Below, in pieces: positions 51,226 through 57,424 of a stretch of 64,000 nucleotides of DNA. The stretch comes from an uncultured Flavobacteriaceae bacterium. GTDB lineage: Bacteria > Bacteroidota > Bacteroidia > Flavobacteriales > Flavobacteriaceae. Each line of letters opens with the position of its first letter. Positions within the stretch are counted from its first letter, which is position 1. Under the pieces are notes generated by a model. That model saw nothing but the letters and a program-made list of their open reading frames with translations, was not told where the DNA came from and did not search any database. The DNA lies in the NCBI GenBank assembly GCA_934675205.1, contig CAKUPQ010000005.1, positions 36,924 through 100,923 of the forward strand. The letters are read 5' to 3'. The position numbers and the translations under genes are program-made.

Positions 51226-51237
51226 TTAGCGGCAACC

Positions 51238-51525
51238 TTAAAGACGACCCTCTGCCACATCAATCGCCTTTCGGATGTATTCGTGGTTTTGCAATCCTAA
51301 TCCACCAACGGCTTGAAGGTATTTAAGCGTTTCTAACATTAAGGGGGCAGCCGCAATCAAATTAGCATCTTCTTCTGTGTAAACGTGGTCTGTGATACAT
51401 TCGCCATCATCTGACCAATGAATTTCAAAACCTTCAACCCCGTTGGTTTTACGTTCTCCAACTTTCCAGAATTCCCATCTGTGGCTACCTATTCTTGTAA
51501 TTTTACTTTCTGTGTATTTTGACAT
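51238..51525 (-). CDS. Phage-type hypothetical protein, prophage cassette 1
   Basis: 95 residues with the phrase EEDANLIAAAPLMLETLKYL, a signature of small phage proteins of unknown role, preceded by WKVGERKTNGVEGFEIHWSD. Soluble. Its stop lies five bases from the cassette start box. The function is unknown; the same motif occurs in early phage genes of many hosts. Confidence 0.75.
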   Translation of the reverse strand: MSKYTESKITRIGSHRWEFWKVGERKTNGVEGFEIHWSDDGECITDHVYTEEDANLIAAAPLMLETLKYLQAVGGLGLQNHEYIRKAIDVAEGRL

Positions 51526-51551
51526 TTTATTTAGAGTTGTGAAGAAAGGCA

Positions 51552-51688
51552 GCCGCTAACAAGTGCTATACAATATGGCGGCTGACGTGCCTCGATTAAA
51601 CATTTGTAATAATTCAAACTTTGGTGCTTCGTATTTGGTTTTCATTCTGAAAATCCGCCACATCGTATAGCACCGATACGTTATGCGC
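51552..51688 (+). repeat. attC-like site, prophage cassette 1
   Basis: Arms AAGTGCTATACAATATGGCGG and CCGCCACATCGTATAGCACC pair almost fully; outer boxes GCCGCTAAC and GTTATGCGC. Loop begins CTGACGTG like sites at 9183 and 53209. The stop codon of the next gene (TTA at 51681 on plus) lies inside the right box. Confidence 0.65.
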
Positions 51689-52094
51689 AATTAAAAGAAA
51701 CGGTTTCAAAATAAAACTTTCCGCTAAATGGCTTGTCAGGTTTTATATCGAAAAATTCAGCCACTTTTAATAAATACGCTTTTCGCTTAATGCTTTTTTC
51801 TACTTTAGGATTTTTAGGTAGTTTTTTTAACCTTTCGTGTAATCCGCATAAATACCACGTTCTAAAAAGCTCTAAATCCATCGAGCCTTTATAATGATTT
51901 ATTATTTTCTGAACGGGAAACATATTTTCTAAATTGTGGTCTTCTTCAAATTGAACCGTGCCATCATACCAATTTCTAACTATCGGCTTAACGTGGTCAA
52001 CTTGCCAATCATCCTCAAGAGGTGTGCCTGAATAGGCGCAAAGTCCATCAAATTTTTGCTTTATAATCTCTCTATTTTTCTTTGAAATATACAT
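51681..52094 (-). CDS. HNH endonuclease, prophage cassette 2
   Basis: 137 residues from the ATG at 52094 (MYISKKNREIIKQKFDGL); a start at 52115 inside the attC box would add seven residues. HNH core: CAYSGTPLEDDWQVDHVKPI (Cys19, Asp33-His34) and EDHNLENMFPV (Asn54/Asn57). The last codons and stop (NCA*) are supplied by the cassette box. HNH nucleases in phages act in packaging, homing or defence; the cassette setting leaves this open. Confidence 0.8.
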   Translation of the reverse strand: MYISKKNREIIKQKFDGLCAYSGTPLEDDWQVDHVKPIVRNWYDGTVQFEEDHNLENMFPVQKIINHYKGSMDLELFRTWYLCGLHERLKKLPKNPKVEKSIKRKAYLLKVAEFFDIKPDKPFSGKFYFETVSFNCA

Positions 52095-52109
52095 TGAATC
52101 AGAGTAAAA

Positions 52110-52210
52110 GCGCATAACACGGTATATAGTTAATGCGCCAAGTTAAGTTAGTACTTTGATTTAAGTTTTCGGAGCAGGCGCACTAACCATATACCCGAAC
52201 CGTTGTGTGC
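52110..52210 (+). repeat. attC-like site, prophage cassette 2
   Basis: Left arm ACGGTATATAGTTAATGCGCC and right arm GGCGCACTAACCATATACCC, boxes GCGCATAAC and GTTGTGTGC. The left box is the exact complement of the cassette start at 51680. Confidence 0.65.
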
Positions 52211-52278
52211 AATGGGCTAATTCAGTTTTTCAAATCAACATTTCTGCTAATAATCAAAAAAGAAAAGCCCACGCTCTT

Positions 52279-52653
52279 TTATTCTTCAAATTCAAAAAAT
52301 TTTTCAGCCCAATTATATAAGATAGTGGTTTTCAATTTGTTCTCTGAATAATCGAGAATTGAGACTAAATCGGTTTGGTTTTCTTTTTTCCCAGAGCTAA
52401 ATCCTAAATCAATCAATTTATTGTAGGCTTTAAAATCTTTTACAACAGTTTTCAAAACACTTTTGTTATGGTCGTTTAAATCAACGGTTATCCCCATAAT
52501 ACCGCCATTTTCATATATGTCGGTTCTTTCTACTTCAACCTGTAATTCATTTAACTTGTTTTGTAGATTAATTTCGCCCTTTAAAAATTCATCTGTAAAA
52601 GATTTTTTGATTAGGACATCTTCTTTTTTTGCAAATTCTGTAACTGTGCTCAT
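52279..52653 (-). CDS. Hypothetical protein, prophage cassette 3
   Basis: 124 residues, soluble, helix-rich at the N-terminus (LKGEINLQNKLNELQVEVER) with a beta middle (GGIMGITVDLNDHNKSVLK). No family recognised. Only gene of its cassette. Confidence 0.7.
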   Translation of the reverse strand: MSTVTEFAKKEDVLIKKSFTDEFLKGEINLQNKLNELQVEVERTDIYENGGIMGITVDLNDHNKSVLKTVVKDFKAYNKLIDLGFSSGKKENQTDLVSILDYSENKLKTTILYNWAEKFFEFEE

Positions 52654-52759
52654 TTTTATATGAATTTAATTAATGGGTACTCTAAGTTTTCCCCTTCCCT
52701 TTTTCTTTTTTTTAGTTCTGTATTTGAAATAAAGATTAGTGCTAAATCACCGCCCACAG

Positions 52760-52816
52760 ACACACAACAATGTATAAAATTCATTAAAACGAAATTTTAT
52801 ACTCAGCGTTATGGGC
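52760..52816 (+). repeat. Short attC-like site, prophage cassette 3
   Basis: 57 bp, the size of the classical 59-base elements. Arms AATGTATAAAATT and AATTTTATACTC, boxes ACACACAAC and GTTATGGGC. Confidence 0.65.
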
Positions 52817-52861
52817 AACCGCAAGACGACCCCGAAAGACCGTCCTACGAAACCCACAATT

Positions 52862-53155
52862 TTACAGGATAACCCAATCTTCTGAAAGAATATCAGTTTG
52901 AGAAGCCAACCAGCCTGTTAAAATCTTTTTGTCTGCTGTAAACATTCGGATGCTTCCGAGTGCTTCAAATGTTTCTCCGCCAATTTCCTGTTCAATTACT
53001 TCCCTTAGTGCAGGGTCGTGAATTGCCTTTGTTGGCACTGTTCCTGCTGGCAATAAAAAGAGAAACATTCCCTTTCCATTCCATCCTTGTCTTGCTACTC
53101 TCTTGCCTTGCTTTAAGGCTTCAATAGCTTGTCCGAAATTTTGGTTTTCTACCAT
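52862..53155 (-). CDS. tad2: Tad2-like (DUF2829) anti-Thoeris protein, prophage cassette 4
   Basis: 97 residues from the ATG at 53155; the frame continues upstream into the attC but those codons are not conserved-looking. It has the DUF2829/Tad2 hallmarks: FGQAIEALKQGKRVARQGWN, GKGMFLFLLP, and WLASQTDILSEDW at the C-terminus. Tad2 proteins of phages are sponges that sequester the 1''-3' glycocyclic ADP-ribose signal of Thoeris defence, and some bind other cyclic nucleotides. So this cassette gene likely protects the phage (or lysogen-borne phages) from a signalling defence. Confidence 0.88.
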   Translation of the reverse strand: MVENQNFGQAIEALKQGKRVARQGWNGKGMFLFLLPAGTVPTKAIHDPALREVIEQEIGGETFEALGSIRMFTADKKILTGWLASQTDILSEDWVIL

Positions 53156-53208
53156 TTTATTAATGTGGGTTTTACAAAGCCCGCCCAGAGCATTATCTTG
53201 AAACGGCA

Positions 53209-53349
53209 GCCCATAACACGTGTTTTGTGCAATAGGGGCTGACGTGGTTAATTGAGCGTTACTGCTACTATCGAGCTTCGGTGGTAGGTTGAAAGTTCCG
53301 TTTCCAAAATCCCCTACTGCACAAAGCACCTTAACGTACGTTGTCTTAT
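53209..53349 (+). repeat. attC-like site, prophage cassette 4
   Basis: Left arm ACGTGTTTTGTGCAATAGGGG, right arm CCCCTACTGCACAAAGCACC, boxes GCCCATAAC and GTTGTCTTA. The loop GCTGACGTGGTTAATTGA is nearly the same as in site A at 9183-9318. Confidence 0.65.
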
Positions 53350-53368
53350 TAATTGTTTTTAGTTATTT

Positions 53369-53482
53369 AAAAATCAAGGAAGTGGCGATTTTCAGAGCGA
53401 AAGTAATATGTCGAAGTTTACTCTTTTATTACTCCCTGTACTTATCTCTCTATCCTTACGGGTAAGAGCTTCCTTGATTTTT
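53369..53482. repeat. 14-bp inverted repeat enclosing 86 bases beside the array
   Basis: AAAAATCAAGGAAG (53369-53382) and CTTCCTTGATTTTT (53469-53482) are exact complements. The enclosed part has a small hairpin CTTACGGGTAAG. It lacks the AAC/GTT boxes of attC sites. Could be a structured RNA or a terminator-like fold after the HNH gene; the rest of 53156-53520 is the attC. Confidence 0.55.
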
Positions 53483-53520
53483 GGGTTTGCAGACGACTTG
53501 TTATCTACTTTTTTTCATAA

Positions 53521-54369
53521 TCAAATTCTTATTGTATTATACTTTTGTTTTAGTTTTTCGATGTCTGTTCCCGGAAGAACATTGATAACCGTTTTTTCGT
53601 TGATACGAACCGCTATAGTTCTTCTTTCAACAGGTTTCTGAATTTCCTTTTTCTTTTCGGTTACGGGGAGCTTTGGAACTTCATTTAGTGTTTTAGTGAA
53701 ATTTTCTTCCGACAAATACTTCTGAACATTTCTCCTGTATTTGGATCTATAGTCTCCTGAAAAACCTGTTCTTTTTTGAACGGAAAGATTGTCATCTTCT
53801 ATATTTAACGGATTTCCGTCTTTATGAAAAACTACATACCCTTTAGGAACAGAATCATAAATTTCTAAAAATCTATGTCTCGCGTAAGGCGTGAACTTTC
53901 CGTTGATTTTAATCATAACTCTTGGATATCCGTTGCTTACCTGAACTTTAATATGTTTTTCAGGGTATTTTTTAGATTCCCAACGCTCGAAGTTTGCCTT
54001 TGAGTAAACTCCGTTTTTCTTTGCCTTATTTCTAATGAATGAAATGTCTGACTTTGTTCTTTTTAAACTCATCAGCTTCATTTTCTTTTCAACATTTTTT
54101 TTATCGAAAAGTCTTCCCTTTTTTGATAGTTTTTTAGCTATTTCTATATTTCCAGAAGTTTTGTAATTTTCCAACAGAAAAGAGGCTTCTTCTTCTGTCC
54201 ATCGTAATATTTCGCATTTTTTTAAACCTCTTTTATACATTTCCGTACGCATAGATGTAGAAGCTAGTTTATATCCGAAATTCACGACTAAATGTCGATG
54301 CAGTTCCTGATTGGATAACTGTTTGTACATTTTCTTTACTTCTTGAAGTTGAACTCTATTGAAAGTCAT
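53521..54369 (-). CDS. HNH homing-type endonuclease
   Basis: 282 residues. N-terminal helical DNA-binding segments (YKQLSNQELHRHLVVNFGYK, RWTEEEASFLLENYKTSGNI), then the HNH core ARHRFLEIYDSVPKGYVVFH followed by KDGNPLNIEDDNLSV (about 163-197). The C-terminal 70 residues are basic and end with a possible small regulator-like domain. Typical of free-standing phage HNH genes. It starts four bases inside the preceding gene. Confidence 0.8.
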   Translation of the reverse strand: MTFNRVQLQEVKKMYKQLSNQELHRHLVVNFGYKLASTSMRTEMYKRGLKKCEILRWTEEEASFLLENYKTSGNIEIAKKLSKKGRLFDKKNVEKKMKLMSLKRTKSDISFIRNKAKKNGVYSKANFERWESKKYPEKHIKVQVSNGYPRVMIKINGKFTPYARHRFLEIYDSVPKGYVVFHKDGNPLNIEDDNLSVQKRTGFSGDYRSKYRRNVQKYLSEENFTKTLNEVPKLPVTEKKKEIQKPVERRTIAVRINEKTVINVLPGTDIEKLKQKYNTIRI

Positions 54370-54569
54370 TGCTTTACCTCTTTAAATTCAACCTCTATAC
54401 TATTGATATACTCCTGTTCCTGAAGCTCCAGTCTTTTTAGTTGAGCTTCATACCCCTCAATCAAATCAGGTCTTTCATCGTCTTTGATAAGATGATGTGT
54501 TTTGGCCTGTTCGAGCTGTGCTAAAATCAGATTTCTCTGTGATTCGAAATATTTGGCATCAATTCTCAT
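54366..54569 (-). CDS. Phage protein, coiled coil (hypothetical)
   Basis: 67 residues, one long helix (RNLILAQLEQAKTHHLIKDD). Overlaps both neighbours by 4 and 11 bases. Not recognised. Confidence 0.65.
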   Translation of the reverse strand: MRIDAKYFESQRNLILAQLEQAKTHHLIKDDERPDLIEGYEAQLKRLELQEQEYINSIEVEFKEVKQ

Positions 54570-54789
54570 GAACTTCTATTGTTTTAGAAGGGTTTAACGT
54601 ACCACAATTTCTACATAACTCGACCATAGGAGCAACCTCGTCAGTCACTTCATGAGTGCAGTTCATTCTCCTTTGGTATCGTGGGGATTGGATAAGTAAA
54701 TCCAATTCTTTCAACTCATACGGAGAACAGGCGTTTAAAAACTGCTGCACCGTAATTTCGATTTCTAATACTTTTGAGTGTTTTGGCAT
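54559..54789 (-). CDS. Small Cys-containing phage protein
   Basis: 76 residues from the ATG at 54789 (MPKHSKVLEIEITVQQFLNA); the longer frame to 54837 would run into the tRNA-like sequence. NCTHEV and ELCRNCGT could form a zinc site. First gene of the early operon proper. Confidence 0.65.
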   Translation of the reverse strand: MPKHSKVLEIEITVQQFLNACSPYELKELDLLIQSPRYQRRMNCTHEVTDEVAPMVELCRNCGTLNPSKTIEVHEN

Positions 54790-54813
54790 AACTATTTTTA
54801 ATTTATTGATTTG

Positions 54814-54894
54814 ATGATTGTTGGGAGTCGAACCCAAACGATTGTTTTTTACCTAGTATCAAAACTACCGTGCCCTGCAATGCAGCAACCATTA
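54814..54894 (-). ncRNA. tRNA-like sequence, not a canonical tRNA
   Basis: Seven-base acceptor pair ATGGTTG / CAATCAT with one wobble, and a good T arm. Candidate anticodon hairpin TAGT-TTTGAT-ACTA has only four pairs and a six-base loop; the D arm is missing. Isotype cannot be given. Confidence 0.3.
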
Positions 54895-55061
54895 TTTCCA
54901 GATGGAGCTCCTCTTCATACTCCGGTCAAAGTCAAGGTTTGTTTTCTGTTCCGAACCTATTAACAACCGCTTTCCCTATGCGTTTCGCTCGTAAAGAAAC
55001 ACTGCCGACTACATACTGTCTATTTAGGGTGGTATCTTTTCCCTCCCTTTCGGGAGGGAGT

Positions 55062-55089
55062 GCATAAGCATACACTTCAGATATAAAAG
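55062..55089 (+). repeat. 28-base near-copy of 10363-10390
   Basis: The two stretches, starting GCATAAGCA and ending TAAAAG, differ at two positions. One lies 21 bases inside attL, the other about 960 bases inside attR. Possible integrase arm site or recombination relic; at attL it forms the left half of the terminator hairpin. Confidence 0.55.
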
Positions 55090-55096
55090 AACGTAC

Positions 55097-55291
55097 TTAC
55101 TTTTGCTTTATAAATTTTTCTACCTCTTTTAAAATTGTTTTATATTCCTTTTTCAGCGTATCAGGAACATCTCCAACATACACATCGCTTAGGCTTCCGG
55201 TCACATAAGACCGAGATAAACCATACTTTTCCATAATCCTGTCGATGACCATACTATTGTATCTGACTCTTTTTTTTATACCTTTACGCAT
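55097..55291 (-). CDS. Cro-like regulator candidate
   Basis: 64 residues, basic, with MVIDRIMEKYGLSRSYVTGS resembling a helix-turn-helix. Divergent from the repressor gene with shared operators between them. It is the natural first gene of the lytic transcript. Confidence 0.7.
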   Translation of the reverse strand: MRKGIKKRVRYNSMVIDRIMEKYGLSRSYVTGSLSDVYVGDVPDTLKKEYKTILKEVEKFIKQK

Positions 55292-55326
55292 TATTTTTTT
55301 ACTTTGTTATTTACAGGGCAAATATA

Positions 55327-55340
55327 TACAGTATTCTGTA
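55327..55340. promoter_or_regulatory. Operator O1 of the lysogeny switch
   Basis: TACAGTATTCTGTA, half-sites TACAG and CTGTA with four central bases. Overlaps the upstream edge of the -7-like TATATTTTG of the Cro-side promoter (plus 55318-55326). Confidence 0.75.
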
Positions 55341-55356
55341 AATAAACAAGTAAAAG

Positions 55357-55370
55357 TACAGAATACTGTA
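55357..55370. promoter_or_regulatory. Operator O2 of the lysogeny switch
   Basis: TACAGAATACTGTA, the exact reverse complement of O1. Centres are 30 bp apart, three helical turns, suited to cooperative binding. It precedes the repressor start by 12 bases. Confidence 0.75.
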
Positions 55371-55381
55371 ATTTATTTTAT

Positions 55382-55771
55382 ATGAAATATATAACAAGCA
55401 GATTTTTAGAGGTTTATAAATATCTGAAAAAAGAAAAAAAAGTAACAAGTGCTTCGGATTTTGCTGAAAAAATAGGAATTAGTTCTTCTCTTATGAGTGA
55501 AATAAATAAAGGAAGAAGTAATATAGGACTTGAAACTTTACAGAAAACTGTAAACCTTTATCCCGAAATCAATACTGTTTGGCTTGTAAAAGGAATGGGA
55601 AAGATGTTGGTGGTTGAGAATTCTCAACCAGAAATTTCAATCTACGAAGATATGATCGAACTTCAGAAGAAGCATATCGAAGTATTGGAGAAAGAAATCA
55701 CCATTTTAAAAGAAGAATTTCGACCAGAAGAACATCCTCATAGAACTGCTGATGAAAAACATAATTCTTAA
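55382..55771 (+). CDS. CI-like repressor without protease domain
   Basis: 129 residues. XRE-type HTH at about 20-65 (SASDFAEKIGISSSLMSEIN, GRSNIGLETLQK), then a leucine/glutamate coiled coil (90-115). There is no S24 self-cleavage domain, so the usual RecA-driven induction is not expected; an antirepressor or another partner would be needed. Divergent from the Cro-like gene. Confidence 0.85.
   Translation: MKYITSRFLEVYKYLKKEKKVTSASDFAEKIGISSSLMSEINKGRSNIGLETLQKTVNLYPEINTVWLVKGMGKMLVVENSQPEISIYEDMIELQKKHIEVLEKEITILKEEFRPEEHPHRTADEKHNS
55539..55552. promoter_or_regulatory. Operator O3 inside the repressor gene
   Basis: TACAGAAAACTGTA, part of the 18-bp palindrome TTTACAGAAAACTGTAAA (55537-55554). 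Same half-sites as O1 and O2. Binding here could form a loop or a roadblock and give negative autoregulation. Confidence 0.6.
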
Positions 55772-55775
55772 TTGA

Positions 55776-55973
55776 ATGGCAGCACACAAAAAACTAAAAA
55801 GGTTTTTCCAGGAGAAGGACCTAAAACATAAAGACGTGGCAGAAGTGTTGGGGTATGCTCCAAGTATGCTCAGTCAATACCTGTCAGGGACGAAAAAGAT
55901 AAACCTTGAGTTTGTAAACAGGGTAGCAAAACACTTTCCTGACGTAGATTTAAACTACATTTTGAAAGACTAA
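55776..55973 (+). CDS. Second small XRE-type HTH protein
   Basis: 65 residues, almost only an HTH domain (KHKDVAEVLGYAPSMLSQYL, FVNRVAKHFPDVDLNYILKD). Starts four bases after the repressor stop, so co-transcribed. It may act as partner or antirepressor of the CI-like protein; inference. Confidence 0.8.
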   Translation: MAAHKKLKRFFQEKDLKHKDVAEVLGYAPSMLSQYLSGTKKINLEFVNRVAKHFPDVDLNYILKD

Positions 55974-56050
55974 AAATAGTGAATTTGACCCGTGTATGAC
56001 ACGGAAATTTTATAAATATTTGATAATCAGTGTTGATTCAAGTGAAAAAT

Positions 56051-56067
56051 AACCCCTCATCGCCCAC
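56051..56067 (+). repeat. attR core
   Basis: Identical 17 bases to attL at 10326-10342. The sequence to the right is the original downstream flank of tRNA-Val. Confidence 0.93.
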
Positions 56068-56080
56068 CAAGATTTAAAAA

Positions 56081-56108
56081 CTCCAACATTTCTGTTGGAG
56101 TTTTTTTT
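56081..56108 (+). terminator. Original tRNA-Val terminator, displaced by the prophage
   Basis: Stem CTCCAACA / TGTTGGAG (56081-56088 and 56093-56100), loop TTTC, then TTTTTTTT. It would directly follow the tRNA in an uninfected chromosome. Confidence 0.85.
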
Positions 56109-56112
56109 ATTT

Positions 56113-56910
56113 TTAGATTATCCTCTGATGCAATTTCTTGAAATAATCAAAAGCTTTTAGGATTCTGCTACCGTACCACGAAAACATTTCTCCGTCCACA
56201 AAAACGGTTTTTGCGTGGTGGGTAAACCGTCCGATTTCAAAAGCGTCTTCTTCTTTAAAAGGAAAAGGCTCGGAAGATAAAAAAACCACATCAGGATCAC
56301 CTTCCAAACGTATTTTTCGAAGTTCGATTTCCGGATATCTTCCTTTGTGTTCATAGATATTCTGAAATTTATTCAGAGCAAGCATTTCGTTGATAAAATT
56401 GTCCGAACCAACAGCCATATAAGGGTCTTTCCAAATAAAATAAGCTACTTTTTGCACTTTTTTGTCAGCCATAAAACGCATAAAATCTTTCAGGGCAAAC
56501 ACTATTTTATTGTTGAGGTTCTCCGCTTCTGTTCTGCAATTAAACAGTTGTCCGAATTCCGAAATCATAGCCATATTGTCGTCTATGTTTTTAACGTCAC
56601 TTGTCCAAACGGGAGCTATTTTTCGGAGCTCTTCGACAATTTCCTGTGTGTTTTCTTCTTTATTGGCAATGATAATATCAGGGGCAAGCAACCGGATTTT
56701 TTCGTAATGTACTTTTTTCGTTCCTCCGATTATTTTTTTGGTTGATTTGAAGTGATAAGGGTGTACACAAAATTTGGTAATTCCCACAATATCAGCCTCT
56801 AATCCCAAATCAAAAAGCAGTTCGGTTTGCGAAGGAACAATCGAGATAATTCGCCTTGGAGGTCGCTCTAATTCTATTTTGTTTCCGATTTGGTCTGTAT
56901 AATATTTCAT
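56113..56910 (-). CDS. Helical backbone metal receptor (BtuF/FepB-like) protein
   Basis: 265 residues with the two-lobed class III binding protein pattern: PPRRIISIVPSQTELLFDLG, VGITKFCVHP, LLAPDIIIANKEENTQEIVE, a helical backbone (about 135-160) and PDVVFLSSEPFPFKEED. No signal peptide or lipobox is seen, so it may be cytosolic or a cobalamin/siderophore-related protein outside the usual ABC importer. No permease or ATPase gene is near. Ligand unknown. Confidence 0.85.
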   Translation of the reverse strand: MKYYTDQIGNKIELERPPRRIISIVPSQTELLFDLGLEADIVGITKFCVHPYHFKSTKKIIGGTKKVHYEKIRLLAPDIIIANKEENTQEIVEELRKIAPVWTSDVKNIDDNMAMISEFGQLFNCRTEAENLNNKIVFALKDFMRFMADKKVQKVAYFIWKDPYMAVGSDNFINEMLALNKFQNIYEHKGRYPEIELRKIRLEGDPDVVFLSSEPFPFKEEDAFEIGRFTHHAKTVFVDGEMFSWYGSRILKAFDYFKKLHQRII

Positions 56911-56926
56911 TTTTAAAGAATAAAGA

Positions 56927-56934
56927 CAAAGGTA
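56927..56934 (-). promoter_or_regulatory. -7 box of the metal receptor gene
   Basis: TACCTTTG on the minus strand, 17 bases before the start codon. Confidence 0.6.
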
Positions 56935-56954
56935 TAAAGAAATGAATTAATTCA

Positions 56955-56962
56955 TATCTTTG
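56955..56962 (+). promoter_or_regulatory. smpB promoter -7 box
   Basis: TATCTTTG followed by C, ten bases before the ATG at 56972. It rules against a TTG start at 56960. Confidence 0.65.
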
Positions 56963-56971
56963 CAATCCTTT

Positions 56972-57424
56972 ATGCAAAAAACAGTAAACATACTTAACAA
57001 AAGAGCTAAATTCGAGTTTGAAATTCTCGAACAATATACTGCCGGAATCGTTCTGAGCGGAACAGAAATAAAATCTATCCGAATGGGAAAAGCTCAAATT
57101 GCAGACAGCTTTTGCGAATTTAACGAAAAACAAGAGTTGTTTTTGGTTAACAGCTATATTGAAGAATATTCTTTTGGAACACATTATAATCATAAAGCGA
57201 AAAGCGAACGAAAACTTTTACTAAACAAAAAAGAATTGCGTTCACTCCACAGAAGCGTACAAAACAAAGGACTTACGATTGTTCCGTTGCGTTTGTTTAT
57301 CAACGAAAAAGGATTAGCCAAAATTGATATTGCACTCGCAAGAGGAAAAAAACTCTACGACAAACGTGCTACCATAAAAGACCGAGATGTAAAACGGGAT
57401 TTAGACAGGTTGAAACATAAGTAG
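56972..57424 (+). CDS. smpB: SsrA-binding protein SmpB
   Basis: 150 residues from the ATG at 56972. The SmpB core is complete: [50 protein letters not shown] and the C-terminal [19 protein letters not shown]. It brings tmRNA to stalled ribosomes for trans-translation. Convergent with mazG. Confidence 0.97.
   Translation: MQKTVNILNKRAKFEFEILEQYTAGIVLSGTEIKSIRMGKAQIADSFCEFNEKQELFLVNSYIEEYSFGTHYNHKAKSERKLLLNKKELRSLHRSVQNKGLTIVPLRLFINEKGLAKIDIALARGKKLYDKRATIKDRDVKRDLDRLKHK

Larger units (their letters stand above)
51225..53349 (+). mobile_element. Four-cassette integron-like array inside the prophage
   Basis: Cassette start boxes and the opening boxes of their own sites: GTTAGCGGC (51225) with GCCGCTAAC (51552); GTTATGCGC (51680) with GCGCATAAC (52110); GTTGTGTGC (52202) with ACACACAAC (52760, 8 of 9); GTTATGGGC (52808) with GCCCATAAC (53209). 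Each cassette has one gene. Sites are in + orientation, all four genes in - orientation, which matches phage transcription but is opposite to normal cassettes. No integron integrase is near. Confidence 0.65.
54790..55096. other. Non-coding region with tRNA-like T arm and GC-rich hairpin
   Basis: About 300 bases with no convincing gene between the early operon and the Cro-like gene. On the minus strand 54814-54894 shows a T arm (TTGGG-TTCGACT-CCCAA) and acceptor-like ends ATGGTTG / CAATCAT, but no canonical D or anticodon arm. Near 55040-55060 CCCTCCC / GGGAGGG forms a tight hairpin with loop TTTC. A degenerate tRNA, a leader RNA or a small regulatory RNA are possible. Confidence 0.5.
10326..56067. 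mobile_element. Prophage, about 45.7 kb, integrated in tRNA-Val
   Basis: It is bounded by the direct repeat AACCCCTCATCGCCCAC at 10326-10342 (attL, inside tRNA-Val) and 56051-56067 (attR). It carries a tyrosine integrase beside attL, a repressor switch beside attR, and all expected modules of a tailed phage: replication, prohead protease, capsid, portal, tail fibre, holin, lysis proteins, terminase, tape measure. The long tape measure (1437 residues) and absence of recognisable contractile sheath or baseplate genes suggest a siphovirus. No broken structural gene is visible, so it may be functional. Confidence 0.95.

Noticed and set aside
53156-53329. N-terminal extension of the Tad2-like protein through the attC
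   Set aside because: The extension translates the palindrome and is unlike the DUF2829 start; the ATG at 53155 gives the standard family length.
54814-54894. Calling a full tRNA gene
   Set aside because: T arm and acceptor ends pair, but D arm and a seven-base anticodon loop are missing, so only a tRNA-like feature is listed.
54870-55067. 65-codon plus-strand frame over the non-coding early region
   Set aside because: No protein-like pattern; it runs over hairpins and the tRNA-like sequence, on the strand opposite to the early transcript.
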